From NCBI GenBank assembly GCA_025602915.1, contig JAHLJZ010000007.1, positions 1 to 64,000 on the forward strand: a DNA stretch of 64,000 nt, written 5' to 3'. The notes under the pieces were generated by a model that did not search any database, was not told the origin of the DNA, and worked only from the letters and a program-made list of their open reading frames with translations. The DNA comes from Paraphysoderma sedebokerense (Eukaryota > Blastocladiomycota > Physodermatomycetes > Physodermatales > Physodermataceae). Shown here one piece after another: positions 23,543 to 36,361 of the stretch. Position 1 is the first letter of the stretch, and each line of letters starts with the position of its first letter. Made by a program: the position numbers and the translations under genes.

Positions 23543-24012
23543 ATGTCGGGTGGACTTGCAGTATCGTACGTTTTGAATGAGCTTTATACTCTTCCATCTG
23601 GATATTCAATGATGTTAAACGATTCCTCACTAGAAACTTGATCACTTCACGAATCAATCTATTCATCTCAACACTTTCATTCAACCCAGCCATCCCATCC
23701 CTGACTTTCACGCTGTTACTATCCATCACTTCGTTTCTTCTCCTCCCATATTTCCGATCTCACAAAATAATAAGTAACCTCCCAGACTCGAGTTTAGCTA
23801 AATTACTAATGACTTGTTCTATTTCTTCTGCCATTCTGTCGCTGGTTTGTGTGTGGAATGCGGGACTGTCATTTACGGATTCAGAGTTTTGGTGGTGGTG
23901 TTTACCGACTTTGACGTTTGGGTTTAGTTTTTACGCTATCAAGATTATGATGGAAACAGAAAAGGGAGTGGTGGAATTGGAAGGGTTAAAGTATAAGGCT
24001 AAAGGTGCTTGA
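23543..24012 (+). CDS. small three-helix membrane protein, unidentified
   Basis: Two exons, 23543-23565 and 23634-24012, fit with a GTACGT donor and CTAG acceptor and give 133 residues. Three hydrophobic segments are evident: one around PSLTFTLLLSITSFLLLPYF, one around MTCSISSAILSLVCVW and one around WWWCLPTLTFGFSFYAIKI, followed by a short soluble tail (GVVELEGLKYKAKGA). The topology suggests an organelle or ER membrane protein; no family is recognised. It lies 40 bp past the possible stop of the preceding small gene, so the two could alternatively be one gene with a different splice pattern, but the phases I tested do not join. Confidence 0.5.
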
Positions 24013-24385
24013 TTGCAGTTAAATATCGGAGACTGGTTTAGATTTAAACTGTCTAGTGAAATAGCAGGATCTTTTTTTCCAGAAAGCGTTTTATGTATAG
24101 TATGATATCATGTTAACGTTGTATTATATGAGTGAGATTTATTTATCATATTCCTACGGTCGTACGGCGCGTCCTCCTTCAACGATTTTGTCAATTACTA
24201 GCGCCAGGACTGATTTTCTTACATGGACGATCGTATTCAAAGAGTGCGCAGAACATAATAATCTGCAGATACCTCCATTCAATCGATCAATGATTAACCC
24301 TCTCGTTACTGTATACACACTTGTATGTTTGTTTAATCCAAAACTACATCCAAGTCCCAATATTCGCACACAATAATCGTACAGC
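24013..24385. other. intergenic region upstream of TBCE
   Basis: A 373 bp spacer between two plus-strand genes, expected to hold the TBCE promoter. Open frames on both strands show nothing recognisable. Confidence 0.4.
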
Positions 24386-26571
24386 ATGACCACTCAAGAC
24401 CCGACTCCGGTCCAAGTAATAGTAGGAAGTCGAATCCGTCTACCTGACGGTCGTTTCGGTACAATTAAATATATCGGTCAAGTTCCCCCAACACCGGGAC
24501 AATGGTACGGTGTAGAATGGGATGACGAGAACGGTGGAAAACATGATGGCTCGTTGAATGACGTTCGGTATTTTCAGTGCAGGTAAGAATGAAATCAATA
24601 ATTTTATTAAAACACAATACAGGAAATAGAAGAAACTGTATTCACTCTTTATCCCAATTTCCTTAGCTCACCCACATCCGGTTCATTTATTCGACCTTCC
24701 CCCAAAATCATCTTTGGTACATCATTCTTATCCGCATTACATACGAAATATACGCAAAATAATGAACCTCAAGACACTACCACCCTTGAATCGATCAATC
24801 AAAAGGAGAAAGATACAAAAAATGGCCTAGACAAGGGACAAATGTATTGGGCTGGAAATCGTAATATTTTGGTTGAAACTTATGGTTTTGAGAAAATAAC
24901 AAAAAAGCAGAGGTTGTTGATTGTTAAATCTTGTTAATTGAGATTTGATACTGATAGATTTTGGATTTAGTAACCTTGATAAGTTGGTAGAAGTTTCATT
25001 GGTGAATTTCGATATTTGTCAAGCAGATCCGGAAACCGATATCGAGGCAACAGTACCACGAATTCAAGAGTTAGATTTGTCGAGGAATTTATTCTCGAAT
25101 TGGAGTACAGTAGGAAAGATATGTTGTGGGTTAAAAGATTTACGAATACTACGGTTAAAGTATATTTCTTCTTCCCTACTCCGCTTTGACTGAAAAATGT
25201 CACTAAGTATACGCAATGTAGTCACAACAGGTTTTGTCCACTTCCGCCGCAGATCGATGATGATCTCTCGATTTCTACCGCATTCCGAAATCTTCAGACG
25301 TTATCATTGAATCATACCAAAATTGGTTTTGGAGATGTACGTCTTTATTTTTCTATTTATTCCTGCGAATCTTTTGTGCCCTTGTTTGACCGTCATGATC
25401 TGCATCTAGGTTGCCAGACTTTCACAATACTTGCCGACACTAATTGAACTTCACCTCGGCTTTAACGGATACAATTCAATCAAATTCAAAGGTCGTCTGA
25501 GTCATTTGAATAATTTAGAAGTATTAAATCTGGAACATAATCTGTTATCCGACTGGAACGATGTGCAATGTTTTCAGTCGTTGCCGAGGTTTGTTCCGTG
25601 TAGTATCTACCGTGAGGAAAAATCAATCTGATTGTCGTTTATAATTATTAAGGTTGTCGACGTTGATGTTACAGCATAATAAACTCGAGTCTATACTTCC
25701 ATCTGGTAAATCCGAATTTCCGAATCTGAAAACCGTAAATTTAACTGGTAATGAAATCAAAGATTGGAGTAGTATTGATGCATTGAATACGTTCAACAGT
25801 TTGAGAGAATTAAGGGTGAAGGATAATCCCTTGTATGGATGTACGTCTTCCATTCTTAATAGACTTGAGTTGATTAAGAAACTGTCGAATTGACCTATTG
25901 CTCTTAGACTCGTCACCGGAAATATCTCGAATCCAAGTGATAACTCGTATCGAAAATTTGGTGATACTCAACGGTAGCGAGGTTAGTTATCAGGATTTTC
26001 TTTTGTCCGTTTTTATCAGACATTCAATTTAACTCGATCATCTTTTTAACAGATTGGTCCACGGGAACGGATAGATGCAGAGTTGTATTATCTAAAACTT
26101 GTTGCAACAGATTTAACATTCCTCAAAAACAAAACTGAATCAACATCCTCGACTTCATCTCTTCATTTACAAAGTCTTCCAGCAACATCTTCCATGTCAA
26201 TCGATACTTTTCGATCGTTTCACCCCAGATATCAAGAGTTATTAAACCGTCATGGTGCTCCTGTATTATCTACGAAACAAGTTGATTCAACATTAGCATC
26301 TAAATTGATAGAACTTTATTTTGTTTCCGTTGACAAAACGGCTAAAAAAAAGGTGACTCCCAGTTTGACGATTCGGCAGTTGAAAACGATTGCCGCCAAA
26401 TTGCTCGGTATAAAAAGAGGTACAGAGATAAAATTGATAGGAGAGTTACATTCTTGGGACCCGGATTCTAGTGAACCACAAGTTGTTCAGGTTGAGTTAG
26501 ATGATGATTTGAGGGATGTTGGATTTTATGAACTCAAGAATGGAGATAAAGTGGTTGTTGAGAAGGCTTAA
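24386..26571 (+). CDS. TBCE: tubulin-folding cofactor E
   Basis: Eight exons join in frame: 24386-24582, 24667-24912, 24971-25159, 25222-25336, 25410-25588, 25653-25840, 25908-25981 and 26053-26571, giving 568 residues (human TBCE 527). Domain order is diagnostic: an N-terminal CAP-Gly (residues 8-75, GRFGTIKYIGQVPPTPGQWY, then GKHDGS), leucine-rich repeats (about 160-400, for example LRLNHNRFCPL and LEVLNLEHNLLSDWN) and a C-terminal ubiquitin-like domain (about 485-568, LTIRQLKTIAAKLLGI). TBCE binds alpha-tubulin and, with cofactors C and D, assembles or releases the alpha/beta-tubulin dimer in the cytosol. CAP-Gly binds the EExxF/Y-type tubulin tail. The 3' end faces GCN1, 118 bp away. Confidence 0.95.
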
Positions 26572-26689
26572 ATTAGTATAAAATTGTAAACAAAAGAGTT
26601 TGGCGGTAATGTATTCATAAACTCACGAACTGTCTCGCAATACATTTTGTAAAATTCAACACAATACGAACAAAAATTAATACTACAGA

Positions 26690-29600
26690 CTACATTGATT
26701 CATCGTACAATTTATCATCTAACTGTTCATAATCACTTTCAACACCATCTTGAACCATCTTGGACAACACACGTCGATGATAATCAGTCAATGACTTTGC
26801 AACTGACGGGTCCGCAGAGGATAAAAATTCCTAATGACAAGTTTACTCCTGTTAGTTCCCGATTTTTTTTCTCGTGAATGAAATCACTCATACCTCCATC
26901 ACTGTGGCACTTTCATTGAGTTTCAACACATATAGCAGCGTTCTTTCACACGCTAGTTTGACTGGAATGATCTTATCTCGAACAAACATCATAAGAACAG
27001 GCACGATAATGTTCAACTGCGGTTTTACAATCTGCAAGTGACGCAGTATGTTAGTTGTATTGATATATCTAATTCACTTTCACAGAATTAACAAATCATA
27101 CCTCGTGTCGACATTTAGCGAGATTTTTCAACACGATCAATGCCGTCCTTCTAACATCCGCTGAGTTATCTTTGATCACATTGACGAGATCCAGCACAAG
27201 ATCATCGTATTCAGCCGAACGGTTATTTTCTAAAAATTTACCGGTACCCAAGACCGCATTTTCACAAACAGAGAGCTGGTGACACAGGTTAAAGCAATGT
27301 GATTTGGTAGCATAATGCAACGGAAGTACAAACCCTATCATCTTTTAACCCCTTTTGCAATTGGGCATGCACTTCTGCGATCTTGTTGGCCGTCTGGAAC
27401 AGATTCGTGTTATCTTTTAATATACAGTACAGCGTTGCCATTGACGAGTCGGTAATTTGTCCAAGAACGAACTCACTGCAAGGATTAGTCAGTAACTGTG
27501 TTACAAAATGAAATCAGAAAGAGAATTATAATTACATGGATGGCGTCAATTTTTCTATAGGCAGCAATCGTGAAAGTGCGCCCATACAAACTGCCGCGCC
27601 AGAACGAACTCCGCCTGACAAATCATGTTAGTTTGACAATACACATTTCCCGTTGGATGGTATTTTTATTGATATACCTTCAGAGTCCCCTAAACATTCT
27701 GTCAAGGTGGGTAGCACAGTTTGCAACGTTGATTCGCTAACATCCACCCCTTCTTTGCTAAACACGCTGTATAAAGCCTTCAACATTGTCTCCTTTACAG
27801 ACGGTTCAGAAGATTTTATGCCGGAGTGTAGCTCCGAAACCAACGGGTCCAAACGTGATTGTAGAGATATCAGAACAGATAAGGCTCGAGCTGCTTGTTT
27901 ACGAACTGTAGGGTTGGGATCTGAAAGAGATTTGATAAATGTTCTTTGAAGTTGTGGAAGGAATGGCTTGAGTAACATGGAAACTTTTTTCAGCAGCGAT
28001 CTATGAAATACAGAGCGTAAGAAACAATAAACAGCAATCTGGTCAGTATTACAATTCTTACCCAAGTGTCTGTAGAATGCCTGCTTTAACTTGGGGCGTG
28101 ACTCGATCGCCGATGATACGAATGAGAGGACCTGAACGGCAAACATTAGTTTTTGTTATTGTAAGTTGATACTTAAAACATGCCCACCAGTTATTTGAAC
28201 GACAAATGGCTTTAATGCATTAGAGTCTGTTCGATGAATAATATCACCTACAATCGAAGATTTTAGTATATAACGGACAACGGCGAAATCGAGATTTGAA
28301 TTATTTACCAATTCCGAGGGCAGATTGCTCCTTGACATCCGGGGAGCCATACATGAGACCTTGAAGGAAAACTGAAAGAAGAGGTGCAATTCCCTGAAGA
28401 ACAGATCAGTTGGTAGGGTCGCCCGGGAATAGGAGAAAGCACGAGACAAACTTTTGGTAAACAAAAACCAGGAACCTCTTGTTCTGGTGCCATGTTTGCG
28501 ACTACACCTCCAAGTAATCGTCGAAGAGGAGCCACGTATTGATCTAAGTCGTCCTTCTTAACGCTCTTAATCATAGCGTCCATGGCAGACCATGCGGCCA
28601 ATACGACGTCTCTGTCCCGATCAACGAACATTTCTAACAACACTCGGAACCAATCCGTGATATAGTTCGAGAAATCAATTTTGGATGACGCGCAAAAAGT
28701 AGCCAACACCTTGCAAGCACCGATGCGTTGTTTAACATCATCAGCCTTCACTGAATCGAAAAGTAACATCATCAAGTTATGCGCTCCTTCAATATCGTTA
28801 ATCGATTGGACCAATACTGTGATGGTTTCTTGAATATCCGAGACGGCGTCATCGCTTTGATTGATACCATCCATTAATGCAGGCAAAATTGTTGACAACC
28901 TCTTATTTAACGCCGCGCCAGCTACGGATATTAAACTAGACAACGCACGGGCATTGAAAGATGTCATTGGAGGTGCGATGAGAGTTGGAATAAGAACAGG
29001 GAATACGACGTTGCTTCGAACAGCCATAATCTCTCGGAGGGCTGACAATGCGTTATTTGATGTCTCTCCACCAGATTTGAGTTCGTTCAATAATGCAGGA
29101 AGTATATCATCAATGGCTTTGGCACCTACGCTATCCTGCAACTGATCAAAAGCCATGGCGGCGCCTTGACGTACTTCGAAACAAGGATCCACCTGAAAAC
29201 AATTCAGGTAAGAATCAGACTGGCTAATAATTAAAATCTATGTTTAGAATTACCAATGCTTTGCGAACGGCCGGAATGAGCGACGGGGCGAACTCCGCAA
29301 CTTGAGTTTTCCCGGCCGAAACCATTATTTCTCTCAGACCAATACAAACTCCTTGTCGGGTATTTTCATTTTCGGAATCAAGACCGTCCTCTAAAATCGG
29401 AATAATCTGCGTCAAGACGTTGTCTCCTAACTTTCTTACAAGATCGCCTAATACTCGGGCAGCAATCTGGCGTCGGTCATAGCTGCCACTTGCCAAACTG
29501 TCAATAACAATATTCATCATCAAAGGCAAAATTTCTTTCAGAGTACGCGGCGTGTTTGAAACTATCGTCTTCCAGACATACAGCGACGCTTGACGCACCA

Positions 29601-32600
29601 TGGCCGCTGAATCGGATCGAACAATATATAATGCAGCCAAAACCTCGTTGTACCGATCAATACCGAGAGCTTTGATAAGCGCCTGCTTGCCCGATTCTGT
29701 ACCGATCGTGTCATCCTCTCCGGTGCTTGTATCGACCTGCCCCTTGCCACTAACACCAATCACTCTATACGTCAAATCACCGATCAGTTGCACAGAACTA
29801 TGTCGAATACGCCAATTTTCATCGAAGAGACCCTTTTGGAGTTCAGGCAACAACAAATCGACGGCACTGTTCGCATAATCTTGAACAATAATCTGTCCGG
29901 CTCGAAGGGCTGTAATGACAGTCGAACGATTAGCAAATATTCTTGTGTATGTAACCCACTTCAATACCACTTACCAACATCCCGCACTGCTTCATTTTCG
30001 TCAGCCAGACCACGAAGAATTGAAGGCACAATTCTGGCGATATACGGTTGGAATTGCCCCCCAAAGGTAGTTGGCAGATAGACAAGCAGAGAAATAAAAC
30101 CTTCTTTGATATACGGTTTTGGTGATAAAGTATTCGCGATAACCTCCGGCAGCATGCCCTCGAGCCGCCCTACTCCAAGACCAGACAAAACTTCGGACAA
30201 GCCTAATCGATAACTCGTTAGCAACCATAGTGAAAAAAACACATTACGAACTTAGCCAACCTTGAGCTGCTCCACTTCGGTCTACAGCAGTGGTATCGGA
30301 TTTGAGAATAGTAACAAGTTCTGACACTAAAGTCGGGAAATTCTCTTCTCCTAACCTCGATATCATAGCTCCGAGAGCCTTGGCCGAAGTAGCTCGAGCT
30401 TCCGGAACTGCGTCCACCAGAACTGTCTTCAAACCCGGCAATAAACTGGGCAGGTATGGGGTCAAATCCCGAGTGTCAGTCAAGGAAGCCATATTTCCGA
30501 CAACCTGCGCTGCTTTCTTTTTAATCTCCGTGCTCCTCTCTTTCAAACCACGATTGAGAATAGGAACCAGGAGGGCAAGACTCGGTGCATCGATGTAGTG
30601 AGCAAAAGTGGTATCACTGATTTCGTTAAGCGCCGTCTGAGTATGTTGAGCTGGATCCGAAAGAGCCAAAAGTAGAGTCGGCACCAATGCCTGAATTTCG
30701 GGGTTCGTAATTACTTCACCAAAGTGAAGAAGAGCTTGCTTTGCAGCTTGTTGAACTTGCATATGAGAATCCGTCAATACTTCTGATAAACGAGGGATAA
30801 TAGTTGGTAACGACACACTGAGTTGTTTCGGAGCGCAGAACGCCATAGAACCCAACAACTCGATGGAACCACGCTTTGTTCTCCAAGCGTCATCCTCTAA
30901 ACCAGACAAAAGAGAAGGGAGAATGAGCTTCACACAATGACCACTGATTTTGCCCATAATAACCCTAGCGGCATCTTGAGTAGCTTCTCTCACTTCTGCC
31001 GATCCATCCCCAAAACAAAGCAAGAGCAATGGTAATATTTGAATGATATAAGGTTCAAAAAGACGACCGAGCATAGCAGACAATGCTTCAAATGCAAAAA
31101 GGGCGCCCTGACGTGGTCTATAATCCTTATTCTTTGACTCGACAGCATCTTTCAGACTCGCCATGATATTGCATTCCTTCAACGCCGCAATACCGCGTCC
31201 TTTCACAATTCCGGCCAAACCGTACGCTGCCCCTCGACGTTCACCGTACTTTTCCGCGGTAAAAAGCCTGGACAGGAGTTGCTTGACTAGATTTGGAACA
31301 TTCTCACGAATGGATTTGACAAGGGGTGGAAGGCACTCCGCGACAGCATACTAAAACAGCAGTTAAGTATCAATTCGAGTATTCAATAATTAAATAAGAC
31401 GCACCTGAACAGACTCGGATGGAGTTTTGAGCGTTTCAATTAATTTATCGACGATAGAGGGTAACCGAGAATCGGAAGAGTCCATATGTTTTGCGACCGC
31501 TCCAAGAAGAATAACGACAGATTCCCGAATATAATCCTGGGTGCGACTATCTGCTGCCGGAGTGGACAAATACTTTTCGAGGATGCTTAAGATCTTTCCG
31601 ACATTGTCTTTCCCATGCGCATTGATGACCGCAATTCCAGCCTACAAATGAATTAGTGTCAAGGCATGCTTACATAAGTGTAATGTACTTCTCATACCTG
31701 TAACATTTTTTCACGGACGTCTTCGTTATCATCTCCGAGTGCCTCGTCCTTAATAAGAAAACTAAAGAATTTCTCTATATCTGTGCTGGAGAAACTTCTG
31801 GCAGCATTCTCTAAGGCCATGGCGATTCCTAATCGTGATTCCCACTCATCTATAACATCCCGAGCTATGACCATACCAAATTCGTCATATTCAGGTTCAG
31901 GCGGTTGTGACTTAGTTATGTATGTGTGATAAGCTGTTTCTAAAAATTTCGAAACCACGCTTGAAAATTGCTCGAGAAAACTACTGAGGGATTTCGATGC
32001 GCAGGAGCGTATCGGCGCAACATCCAAAGCTGTAATAGTGTTAGAAATGGTTAAGCATACATGTCAAATAAAATTCGGTTCCATACTAGCTAAACGTAAT
32101 ATTGCCTTCCAGTCATCTTCCTCTAATGACAAAGTATGTGACTGCCAGAGACGATTAGCGGCTTCAACAATATGGTTGTCCGAATCGAATCGACACACGT
32201 AAACATAGCAGGTGAAGGACGTTCGAGCGTCAGGCAATACAGGAATAGACTTATTAAGAATGTTAGCATACCACCTGGATCGCACTGAAGAATGAATCAA
32301 ACATAGCCCTACCTTAATCGCTTCTAGGCAGGCTTGTCTGACAATCGTATGTGGCGACAGAATGCCACCAAGAGTTTCTTCTTCTTCTTCCAATTTTACG
32401 GAATTTGCGATAGCATTGCCCAATTTCACAAGACCATCCTGTTCGACATTTTGCATTAATTATGATATTGTCATGATGCTGCAAATGATTGCAAATACCT
32501 TGGCTGTTTTTCGAAGTTTTGTTCTCGTCGTCAACAAGTACAGCAGAAGGCTTATCATGTCTTTTCTCGGAACTAATTCCGAATATCCAAGATGGCAATG

Positions 32601-35600
32601 ACTAGCGATAATATCACAACTCAAAGTAACTTGATCCAATAAATTGTCAATCACAATCTGTTCTGCAGAAGAATGCTTCCTGCCTTCATATGACTGCAGT
32701 CGCTCTCCAGCTCTGGTGGCAACAGGATCAAGGAGTTGGTATACAAAATAAAATGTGGACGGGCTGAAAGCTTTTGAAGTGGTCAAGTATCGAAGTTTAA
32801 ACAGTATCTTAGCGTTCAGCTCTGTTGTAGAGAACTCAAAACCATCAGCAGATTGACATGAAGAAAGAAATATAAGATTTACTCACCATCTAGAGAAGCT
32901 TCAAGCCACTCCTGAGGAACATTGGCCGCCCGTAAATTGCGAAAAGTTATAACGGTCAAAGGTTTTAATACAGATCGTAATCTTTCTTCGAGACATTTGC
33001 CCAACGCTTGATATGCGTCCAAAACTTTTTCATTGACAATCTTGCCACAATTTAACGCCACGTTCTTAATCAGAGTAATGAGGATAGGAATGTGAGGTTC
33101 TAGCGACAATTCATCGCCTTCCACCATGGCTATTAAGATATCTAGACCCGACATTAATCTATTGTGAAGCTTCTGTATGTTAGAGCGTACCGCCGATTCG
33201 TGAGCGAGCTGCTTGTTCACGAGTTGTTGCTCCTCCTTTGTTAATTTTCGAGATGACTGTTGGCCCTTCTTCTCTAATTCCTTTCTAAGATCAGCCTCCC
33301 ACTTCGAGTCAGCGTCATTTTGCCGCCTACTTTCCTTTATTTTGGAGGATTGGAGAACTGGTAAAAGATGATATCACTCAATATAAACGAACAGCGATGA
33401 TTATTATGAAGTGAATCGACGTACCATCGACAAATAAAGTTCCTTCTTCCGTCCTCCAAATTCCGATATCCTCTTCCGACAGTGATCGACAAGCAGTGTC
33501 ATCAAGTCGTTCTCTCAATACTGCTATCAGCTTCTTTGCAACTACATTTCCAGCAAGAAACATGCAAGTCTCTATTGCGTTTAATCCAGCCTTCTTCATC
33601 ATCGATAATTCGCTGTCCACGCCATCTTTCCCCAGCAGCACCTCAATTATGCTGTCTAATGATTCAACAACGAGGTCTTCTGGGAGAATGTCATCTGTAG
33701 TAAAAAATGACGTCCAGAAATCAAAGGGATGCATTGGAGAAATAGCTAAGGGATGATGTGCGATAAGAATGGATTTGGTCAGCGCCTCTTTACGTAGCTG
33801 GACTGGTTCCGCGCTCGAAAATGATGAGATGGCTTGCACAATTTGTGAAAGGCGATAATTGAAGTTGGAACTGAATTTGAATTCGGAAGAGGTTGTGACA
33901 TGCTTCAAGAAATAAAGCACGGCGGGAATGAACATATCTGAAACATTCTTCGGATTCGATGAAGCCATACATTTCAAAGACTGAATTGCTAGATCGCGCG
34001 TTTGATAGTTTGTCAAGGTAGTGGCGGCAAAAATATATGCAATGGCGATCGGGGAAGGTCTGAACAGAGTAATTCGTCATTAACGATATCAAAATCCAAA
34101 AGGTTATAATAATTCACATACTGTAACTCGTTAAGACCAGAAATCTCATCGACATTGCGGAATGCAAGTTCAAGAAGCGCAATAAAGCCTTCGCCTTCCT
34201 CAACAGAAGATATCTTACTATACACTTTGTCCATAAACACAAAACCAGGTTTTTTATCGGTACCAATGAGAACTGCAGTCAGCAGCTTTTTGGTTTTGTC
34301 TCTTGAAGTAAGGTGAACCGATGAATCAAAGTACAGACGGGCAAGAACAGCAGAAGCAAAATAGGACTCCTGATGGGTGATAGGTGAAGAAAGCGGACTA
34401 TTTTGGAACTTTTCAATTAAATTACTCAATGAAGGTTCTATAGCAGCGAGTACGGGATTAAGGTGCGACACTGAGGGAGTCATCACGACGTTGAAGAACA
34501 AGGATCGTAATATTGACTTTCTGACGACAACTTTCTTATCATCACTCAGCACTTTGACCGCATGATTGAAGACAGGAGTGACCAGACTGGAATCTTGCTT
34601 TTGCTGAGGATCGAGGTGAATGAAAAATACAAAAATAGAATCAAACAAAGTCCCCAATGCGTTTTCGTTCGTCTCACTGGACAAGTATTTCGTAACAGAT
34701 GACACGACTGTACGAGAAACATCTCTCATCGAATCATTCTCCGAATTATTTAGGTTGATCAGACATCCCAACGCATTGTAATAATTTTGCCTATGCTCAT
34801 AAGTGCCACATTTCGGTAGTGACTCAGTCAGTTTTTTTATCATAGCCAGAACTGATGCGGAGCAACTAGATGATTTCCGGGTTAGAGAATCAAAAAGATT
34901 CAAAGCAGATTTGCGATTAAGTTCATTTCCCGATCGAAGTTGAGTGAGTACAGACTCGATAATTTGTTCGAAGAGATTGGAGAGATCAAAGGCAAAATAA
35001 GGAACCATGTCGGCCAGAACTGAACGTAAGTGTAAAAATTAGGGGGCGTCCACCTAAATCGATTAAAGCCAGCAATCTTACGTTGTAACATCACTTCAGG
35101 GCTTCTCAATAACATTTTTTCTATAACGGGGATGAGAGTCTTTTGAAAAATATCCGGATCCAAGTACGATGTGAAAAATGGCCCCATAATAGTCTATACA
35201 TAAGTACTGAGTTAGTGGTGACATTTCAGGGACTGACAGGATGGCTGAACTCACCACCACAAAAACAGGGACCGATCCTTTCGAACTGATCACTTCTTGC
35301 GCGAACCACTGCAGGATCTTGTCCTTTGAGCTGTTAAAATAAGGCAAGTTCAATCTGTCTGCAACTCTCGACAGGACTCCAAGGAGCATACTGGATCCAA
35401 GAATACTCTCATAATCCAGTCCTAGCTTCTTGCCAAGAATCAACGAAATGGCTACTTCCACAAGCTCAGATCCTTTTATTTTGACGATATCAGACCAGAA
35501 TTCTTGAACGAGAACAGTGAGTTTTTCATTTGCTTTAGCATTGGTGTTCGTGTTAAAGAATTGATAAAATAAAATCGCTTGTATTGACACAAGGTCGGCA

Positions 35601-36277
35601 AAGTTAGGCGGGGGCGGACTTGAGGATCCTGATTCTTGATGGTTTTCTAATGATAACCCGATTACTTCATTAGTTGACATGAGATAGAATTTGAGGGTAC
35701 CCGTGGGCACTACGGGGGCGCTGGAACTAATAACAATGTCGGTAAATTGCGTCGTCGATTGGAGGGTTAAGTTCTACCAAACCTTCGCTTATTAGACCCT
35801 TTCATCGCATTTTGTATGGCACTTTTGAGCAATTGCAATAATTTTGGTTTTTCACTTTCATCACTGTAGGTGTAAATTTGTCTAATAAGTTTGAGTACAG
35901 CTTTCTGAGATTTCGGCGGGTGCGAGCCATATCGTGGCAGTGAGATTTCGAGAATGGATCGAAGAATAGGCACTGAATCAGATTTAAATTCTGTTTGAAA
36001 GAACGACCAAATAAAGATTTAATTTCTCCTTTGCATCCTCGTAAACACACTGGAATTAATGAGTGAGCAAACCTCCTGATTTTATCTTAGGAGATAATTC
36101 GCGATCAATAAAGTCTACCAACTGCAAGTAACTGGGATTAGACAGGTGATAGCATAACTTTTCGGTCACCCCGATGTCCTGCGCTATGACATTGTCATCA
36201 GACATTCTCGCTAGTTCTTGCTTCGAAAAGATCCCGATAGTTATCTTCGGAATTAGATTAACAGTGATCTTGTCCAT
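26690..36277 (-). CDS. GCN1: GCN1, ribosome-binding activator of the eIF2alpha kinase GCN2
   Basis: A very large HEAT-repeat protein from ATG 36277 (exon 1 36277-36073) to TAG 26690, in many exons. Main coding blocks lie at about 35973-35096, 35008-34013, 34016-33378, 33220-32879, 32786-32064, 32027-31692, 31640-31385, 31350-30244, 30200-29224, 29192-28460, 28146-27628 and 27341-26690; small introns separate them. The expected length is near the 2,600-2,700 residues of other GCN1 proteins. The central eEF3-like HEAT block is typical: [57 protein letters not shown] and [20 protein letters not shown]. Downstream comes the region that in yeast binds the GCN2 RWD domain, and a C-terminal end [20 protein letters not shown]1 sits on stalled or collided ribosomes and passes the amino-acid starvation signal to GCN2. 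Confidence 0.95.
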
Positions 36278-36361
36278 TTGTTTATTCTTGCCAGGGTTGC
36301 TACGGCAACCGCGACAGTAATTTAATTCATCAGGGTATTACAACATAATAGATCATTGCGT

